From positions 26,591 to 90,590 of the forward strand of contig JASJDS010000073.1 in assembly GCA_030065055.1 (NCBI GenBank): a stretch of 64,000 nucleotides of DNA, in the 5' to 3' direction. Below, piece by piece: positions 60,253 through 64,000 of the stretch. The DNA comes from Calothrix sp. MO_192.B10. Its GTDB lineage: Bacteria; Cyanobacteriota; Cyanobacteriia; Cyanobacteriales; Nostocaceae. Every line of letters starts with the position of its first letter. The stretch's first letter is position 1. The notes beneath the pieces are model-generated. The model saw nothing but the letters and a program-made list of their open reading frames with translations, did not search any database and was not told where the DNA came from. The translations under genes and the position numbers were made by a program.

Positions 60253-60843
60253 CTATTTTCCAGACAGGTGGGGTGGTAACATTTTGCTAACCTCAATCTG
60301 CAAATCGGGAAATTGCAATGGTGAAATTGTGTCATCTTCACCTAAAGTTGTTTCACTACCATAACCATCATTACTACAATCCCGAAATACATATAATTTA
60401 CGCTCAACCACATCTAAAACCCAATAATCACCAATTCCCGCTTGCGCGTAAGCCTTACCTTTTGTTTCACAGTCAAACTTCACACTGCTGTCGGCAACTT
60501 CAATAATTAAATAAACTTCCCTTGGTGTGGGATGATGGTCCGCATAATCCAAGGGATCTATTTTTACTACGGCAATATCTGGTTCTGGTTCAGAACGTTG
60601 GTTTAAAGTTATGGGATCTTGGCAAATTATCCAGGCATAACCATCTAAGGACTTTTGTAATAATTTGTAAGTTCTTGCTACCGCCGAACTATGTGCTGTT
60701 CCCTTGGCACTCATCCAGATAATTCTTCCTTCCAAGAGTTCCACAGGCTCATCCTCGTTTAGAATACCAGTCTCAGCCATGCGGTGGTATTCTTCTACTG
60801 TCCACAGACGATGGTTAAATACTGTTTCTGTGCTTTGCATCAT
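60253..60843 (-). CDS. Uma2-family protein (PD-(D/E)XK fold)
   Basis: 196 aa, typical Uma2/DUF820 protein, abundant in cyanobacteria. WTVEEYHRMAETGILNEDEP then VELLEGRIIWMSAKGTAHSS at the N-terminus. Nuclease-like residues are the Asp in SEPEPDIAVVKID and the Glu in YLIIEVADSS. The C-terminal part is GKAYAQAGIGDYWVLDVVER. The catalytic pattern resembles restriction-type folds, but activity has seldom been shown. The upstream edge (60843) touches a TATAGCACTACGC repeat end. Confidence 0.88.
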   Translation of the reverse strand: MMQSTETVFNHRLWTVEEYHRMAETGILNEDEPVELLEGRIIWMSAKGTAHSSAVARTYKLLQKSLDGYAWIICQDPITLNQRSEPEPDIAVVKIDPLDYADHHPTPREVYLIIEVADSSVKFDCETKGKAYAQAGIGDYWVLDVVERKLYVFRDCSNDGYGSETTLGEDDTISPLQFPDLQIEVSKMLPPHLSGK

Positions 60844-61456
60844 GATTTATAGCACTACGCAATTAGTTGAGGAGATTTTGAGTAATTAAAATCAAGCAAT
60901 TGCAACAACTCTTTAACCCAAACTCAGGTTAAATACATATTTGTTTTGTTCACTCTAGCGATCGCTTTTTATAAAGATACTGGTATTTGTGGTGGTAAAA
61001 TCTGATGCAATACTGCTCGGTTAAGGATTTTCGTAGGTTGGGTTGAACGATAGTGAAACCCAACAAATGCTTGTAAATGTTGGGTTACTCTACCCTTCGG
61101 GAAAGCTTCGCTTACGAGAAGCCCTTCGGGTTGCGCCACTTGACGGCAGTTGCTTTATGCCGGGGAACCCCTTCGGGTTGCGCCACTTGACGGCAGTTGC
61201 TTTATGCCGGGGAACCCGTCCACCGCACTGCCTCCTTTATGCCGGGAAACCCCTTCGGGTTGCGCCACTTGCTTTATGCCGGGGAACCCCTTCGGGTTGC
61301 GCCACTTGCTTTATGCCGGGGAACCCGTCCACCGCAGTGGCTTACCGCTGTCGCGTCTACGTTCCTCAACCCAACCTACATAATTTTCTTTTTTTGAGCT
61401 TAACCGACAAGTATTGAAATCTGATCAATTTCAATCCTGGACTTTTGATTTTTTGA
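60844..61456. repeat. Repeat array: GTAGGTTGGGT element filled with GCCGGGGAACCC units
   Basis: 613 bp. 61031-61380 is one large element bounded by GTAGGTTGGGTTGAA and CTCAACCCAACCTAC. Inside, 61130-61345 has five TTTATGCCGGGGAACCC units alternating with CTTCGGGTTGCGCCACTT or GTCCACCGCAGTGGC. The overlapping short frames that run through it are repeat-coded. A HIP1 site lies at 60959-60966. No gene was seen. Confidence 0.8.
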
Positions 61457-61819
61457 TCACGCAACTGAATCAAGTAAACCTGACATATTTAAGACTTTTT
61501 GTGAGTATGCTTCTGCAACTCTTGCTACCTCTTCTCTATGAGGTTCTTCTAGCAAAATATTATCTAAATTTAGCTGCCAACGTGCGAGTTGAACCTGTAT
61601 GTTGACTAGTTCTTCTGCTTGTTCCGGTTCAATTTCTGCTGCCGTCCACTCAATAAACCACTCTGTTTCGTCAATTACAACTTCGATACCTTTTTTGAAG
61701 ACACTATCAAAAAAAGAACGCACCCGTGCTAAATTAGAAGCAATATGTCCCAAACGATGGGGAATATCTTCGTTTTGAAAACGTGCTTTTTTTTCATCTA
61801 AATTCGATTTGGTATCCAC
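61457..61819 (-). CDS. Hypothetical protein (120 aa)
   Basis: Helical protein without a recognised family: HRLGHIASNLARVRSFFDSV, then VVIDETEWFIEWTAAEIEPE and QVQLARWQLNLDNILLEEPH. No other in-frame ATG occurs early, so a GTG start at 61819 is likely. It overlaps the 3' end of the DUF5674 gene by 26 bp, which suggests translational coupling. No signal peptide or membrane helix. Role unknown. Confidence 0.68.
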   Translation of the reverse strand: MDTKSNLDEKKARFQNEDIPHRLGHIASNLARVRSFFDSVFKKGIEVVIDETEWFIEWTAAEIEPEQAEELVNIQVQLARWQLNLDNILLEEPHREEVARVAEAYSQKVLNMSGLLDSVA

Positions 61820-62158
61820 CGATTAAATCCTCTGTAATTTGCTTGATTATTTCTCTTGTTTCCGGGTCTTGAATAATCATCGAGCGGTTATTTTGACTGG
61901 GACGAATATTGATAATCGATTCGTAATCGATAATTGGTTAAAGGGAGTCCAATTAGCACCCCAAATATTACTCTGCCTGCTACCATCTTCTAACAATACA
62001 GCTTCGCACCAAGCATGTTTTTCTCCACCTCCAGCTAATATGCGACGTTCGATATCAACTACAACTTTGATATAAACTCGCAATGTTTCCAATATCCTTT
62101 CGACCTGCTCTAAAGTCGCACGTTCCCTAATTATAATTATTGATTCTCGATCCAACAT
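61794..62158 (-). pseudogene. DUF5674-like gene with a single-base frameshift
   Basis: The first part (62158 to about 61930) reads IIIIRERATLEQVERILETL, VDIERRILAGGGEKHAWCEA and NIWGANWTPFNQ, as in DUF5674 proteins. The expected C-terminus (DYESIINIRPSQNNRSMIIQ, DPETREIIKQITEDLI) is present in another frame and stops at 61794. Adding one A in CAATTATCG (near 61936) would join them as NQIIDYESII. The gene is therefore broken by a 1-nt deletion, or the sequence has an error. It lies 21 nt after the aminotransferase. Confidence 0.75.
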
Positions 62159-62179
62159 CTAGAGGGAGAGTTTTCCTTT

Positions 62180-63355
62180 TTACCGCAAAAACTCGCCAAT
62201 TCTCTCCACAGCAGTTTCTAAAATAGGTGGTTCATGAACTAAAGCAAAACGGACATAACCTTCTCCCGATTTACCAAAACCAGCTCCAGGGGAAGCCGCC
62301 ACTCCGGTTTTTTCCACTAACTGGGTACAAAAATCAATAGATTTATCAGCCCAAGGTTCTGGTAACTTTGCCCATACATACATTGTTGCCTGGGGTGTGG
62401 GTACGTGCCAACCAATGCGGTGCAAGGCATTAATAAACGCATCCCGGCGTTGACGAAATCTTTCCACCCCCGTTTTGACAACAGTTTGATCCCCCGTCAG
62501 GGCTGCGATCGCACCATTTAAAATTCCCTTATACTGGTTAAAATCAATTACCGCTTTAATTTGACGTAAAGCCAGAATTAACTCAGCATTACCAATGGCA
62601 TAACCAATGCGAAAGCCTCCCATATTATAGGATTTGGAAAAGGTAAAAAATTCGATGGAAACGCTTTTTTCTGGATCTGCTTGCAACACAGAAGGTACTG
62701 GTGTATCCCCAAAAACTAAATCTACATAGGGGAAATCATGCACCAAAACCAAATTATGTTGCTGGCAAAAAGCAACTGCTGATTGGAAAAAAGATAATGG
62801 TGCGATCGCACTGGTAGGATTATGGGGATAACTCAACACCATCATCCGCGATGCTGCCAATACTTGGTCTGGAATGTCGGCAAATACTGGCAAAAAATCA
62901 TTTTCTGATTTCAGGGGCATGGTATAAATTTGACCACTAGCTAAGTAAACTCCCCCAGCATGGGAAGGATAACCAGGATCTAACAATAGGGCAAAATCCC
63001 CAGGATTTAATACTGCTAGGGGTAAATGAGCCGTACCTTCCTGGGAACCAATTAGGGGTAATACCTCAGTTTCTGGGTCAATACTAATACCAAACTTTTG
63101 TTCGTACCAACTAGCCGCAGCTTGACGAAATTCTTGGGTTCCGTGAAACAGTAAGTAACCGTGGGTACTATGATCATGTAAAGATTGAGCGATCGCTTCA
63201 ATGACATGATTCTCAGGCGGTAAATCGGCAGAGCCCAAGGATAAATCGATCAATTGCCTTCCTGCAGCTAAAGCCTTTGCCTTAGCCACATCCATATCGG
63301 CAAATACGTTGGATTTTAAGGGTTGTAAACGTTTGGCAAATTGCATTTTGTTCAT
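62180..63355 (-). CDS. Class I/II PLP aminotransferase (LL-diaminopimelate-aminotransferase-like)
   Basis: 391 aa. Core residues: LIGSQEGTAHLPLAVLNPGD, SYPHNPTSAIAPLSFFQSA (the NPT motif), LVLVHDFPYVDLVF (Asp that holds PLP nitrogen), FFTFSKSYNMGGFRIGYAIG with the PLP lysine, and YVRFALVHEPP near the end. It is closest in feel to the branch that includes LL-DAP aminotransferase, used by cyanobacteria for lysine and peptidoglycan synthesis; aspartate-type aminotransferase is the alternative. First gene of a run with DUF5674 and the 120-aa gene. Confidence 0.88.
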   Translation of the reverse strand: MNKMQFAKRLQPLKSNVFADMDVAKAKALAAGRQLIDLSLGSADLPPENHVIEAIAQSLHDHSTHGYLLFHGTQEFRQAAASWYEQKFGISIDPETEVLPLIGSQEGTAHLPLAVLNPGDFALLLDPGYPSHAGGVYLASGQIYTMPLKSENDFLPVFADIPDQVLAASRMMVLSYPHNPTSAIAPLSFFQSAVAFCQQHNLVLVHDFPYVDLVFGDTPVPSVLQADPEKSVSIEFFTFSKSYNMGGFRIGYAIGNAELILALRQIKAVIDFNQYKGILNGAIAALTGDQTVVKTGVERFRQRRDAFINALHRIGWHVPTPQATMYVWAKLPEPWADKSIDFCTQLVEKTGVAASPGAGFGKSGEGYVRFALVHEPPILETAVERIGEFLR

Positions 63356-63400
63356 TGTTTATGAGTTATCAGCAAAAACTAATAACCCATATAAGATTAA

Positions 63401-63748
63401 CTAATTATTGTTTAAGTGAGTATCTATAAAACTGAGTAACTTTTCTTTACCAATTGCCCCCTCAGTAGAACCGAGAAGATTTTCACCTTGAACTAGTCTA
63501 AAAGCTGGCACACCTTCCACTGCATATTTTTTAACTGACTCTGGATTGGGGTCAACTTCCATTTTGACAATTTTTAGGCGATCGCCATAATTATTGGCAG
63601 CTATGTTAATCAGTGGTGACATCAATTTGCAAGGTCCACACCAGTTAGCCCAAAAATAGACTAATACTGGCTGCTCGGATTTTAAAACTTCTGTTTCAAA
63701 CTCATCATCACTGATGTTTATCACACCCTTAGTCATTCCAGTCTCCAT
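63401..63748 (-). CDS. trxA: Thioredoxin
   Basis: 115 aa. The redox motif is YFWANWCGPCKLMSPL (WCGPC), the cis-proline lies in VEGVPAFRLV, and the fold matches small thioredoxins. A general disulfide reductase in the cytoplasm. The start may be ATG 63748 or 63736 (MTKGVINISDDEF); the second fits the usual length better. The first ATG lies inside a 17-bp tandem duplication (63747-63780). Confidence 0.93.
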   Translation of the reverse strand: METGMTKGVINISDDEFETEVLKSEQPVLVYFWANWCGPCKLMSPLINIAANNYGDRLKIVKMEVDPNPESVKKYAVEGVPAFRLVQGENLLGSTEGAIGKEKLLSFIDTHLNNN

Positions 63749-63780
63749 CAGGCAGTATTAATTATCAGGCAGTATTAATT
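63747..63780. repeat. 17-bp direct tandem duplication upstream of the thioredoxin gene
   Basis: ATCAGGCAGTATTAATT occurs at 63747-63763 and again at 63764-63780 without a mismatch. It lies between the thioredoxin start and the hairpin of the next element and doubles the region that should hold the ribosome binding site. Confidence 0.9.
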
Positions 63781-63787
63781 TTGACAC

Positions 63788-63810
63788 TCTCCTTACTAGA
63801 AGTAAGGAGA
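63788..63810 (-). ncRNA. Right-end hairpin of a second IS200/IS605 element
   Basis: Perfect 10-bp arms TCTCCTTACT (63788-63797) and AGTAAGGAGA (63801-63810). Read on the minus strand it lies after the tnpB stop, where the element end and the guide-RNA 3' end are expected. Its form matches the right end at 41398-41426, although the sequence differs. Confidence 0.5.
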
Positions 63811-63903
63811 TTCACAACGTATCCCTTGCGGGATGTCGTTATCTTGAAAGATGCAAGTTCCCAGGCTCAATACCTTTACCCAATTGGGAGTACTGATATT
63901 TCC

Positions 63904-64000
63904 TTAAAACCCTGCCGATTCAGGTGTTGGGCGTTTACTTTCCGAGAGTCCCCCGGTAGGTTTTAATGTCTTGTACTGACGTGCCTTAATTTTACCATTC
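63904..64000 (-). CDS. Partial tnpB (C-terminal tail only, runs off the window)
   Basis: On the minus strand an open frame enters from the window edge and reads NGKIKARQYKTLKPTGGLSE, SKRPTPESAGF, then stop at 63904. The basic, Pro/Gly-rich tail followed at about 95 nt by a right-end hairpin is what cyanobacterial tnpB genes look like at their 3' ends. Only about 32 residues are in the window. The plus-strand frame over the same bases (63781-63966) is rejected as its shadow. Confidence 0.55.
   Translation of the reverse strand, partial: NGKIKARQYKTLKPTGGLSESKRPTPESAGF

Noticed and set aside
61130..61345. Possible CRISPR-like array
   Set aside because: Units are spaced unevenly, the sequence between units is itself repeated, and no cas genes are present. 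It is a nested palindromic repeat.
61043..61417. Overlapping plus-strand frames with repeated CFMPGNP-type peptides
   Set aside because: All three frames read through the GCCGGGGAACCC repeat array. Periodic DNA explains the open frames.
63781..63966. 61-aa plus-strand frame at the window end
   Set aside because: It covers the hairpin and the antisense of a tnpB C-terminus. The minus-strand reading with a stop at 63904 makes better sense.

Overview
This 64 kb window is chromosomal DNA of a cyanobacterium, most likely a filamentous, repeat-rich one (Nostocales-like). The evidence is the many HIP1 octamers (GCGATCGC), the light-independent chlorophyll genes chlL and chlN, a ChlH-family chelatase, a UbiA-type prenyltransferase of the plastoquinone type, a GyrB intein of the kind known from Synechocystis, and families of palindromic repeats and MITEs of cyanobacterial character. 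No tRNA, rRNA or CRISPR array was recognised.

Layout. (1) 0.2-14.8 kb, + strand: an exopolysaccharide/surface-glycan cluster with three GT4 glycosyltransferases, a polyprenyl-phosphate sugar transferase, a WbqC-like protein, a PIG-L deacetylase, a WbpG-like sugar amidotransferase, two tandem FemAB-like acyltransferases, a methyltransferase, a DegT/StrS sugar aminotransferase and a Wzc-type tyrosine kinase/chain-length regulator. A convergent PEP-CTERM protein gene follows. (2) 16-26 kb: miaA, gyrB interrupted by two inteins (435 and 551 aa), a DnaJ-TPR-WD40 protein, and thiC behind a TPP riboswitch. (3) 26-38 kb, mostly - strand: a coiled-coil protein, a broken Rpn/DUF4351 gene, chlN, a linker gene with internal repeats, chlL, a signalling operon (coiled coil, OmpA-like, Ras-like GTPase, PAS-like, histidine kinase), and rnc. 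(4) 38-52.5 kb: a HAD phosphatase, NurA, a tnpB-only IS200/IS605 element, a nuclease-fold protein, GNAT and methyltransferase genes, ppx, a UbiA prenyltransferase, a LOG-like protein, a pentapeptide-repeat protein, and two decayed toxin/nuclease loci. (5) 52.5-64 kb: a ChlH/BchH-family chelatase subunit, two cell-wall hydrolases, a phosphodiester glycosidase-like protein, Uma2, small hypothetical genes, an aminotransferase, thioredoxin, and the edge of a second tnpB element.

The most interesting points are the two gyrB inteins that split both TOPRIM catalytic motifs (the second uses Ser1/Thr+1 and carries an HTH domain), the Ras-like GTPase-OmpA-PAS-kinase operon, an HNH nuclease gene broken by two different MITEs that can be rebuilt exactly to 141 aa, a PIN toxin broken by a 4-bp duplication, and repeat palindromes carried as in-frame insertions inside coding genes (a glycosyltransferase, tnpB, and the chelatase gene several times).

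All calls come from reading motifs and comparing copies within the window. No database search was run. Family names rest on recalled motifs.
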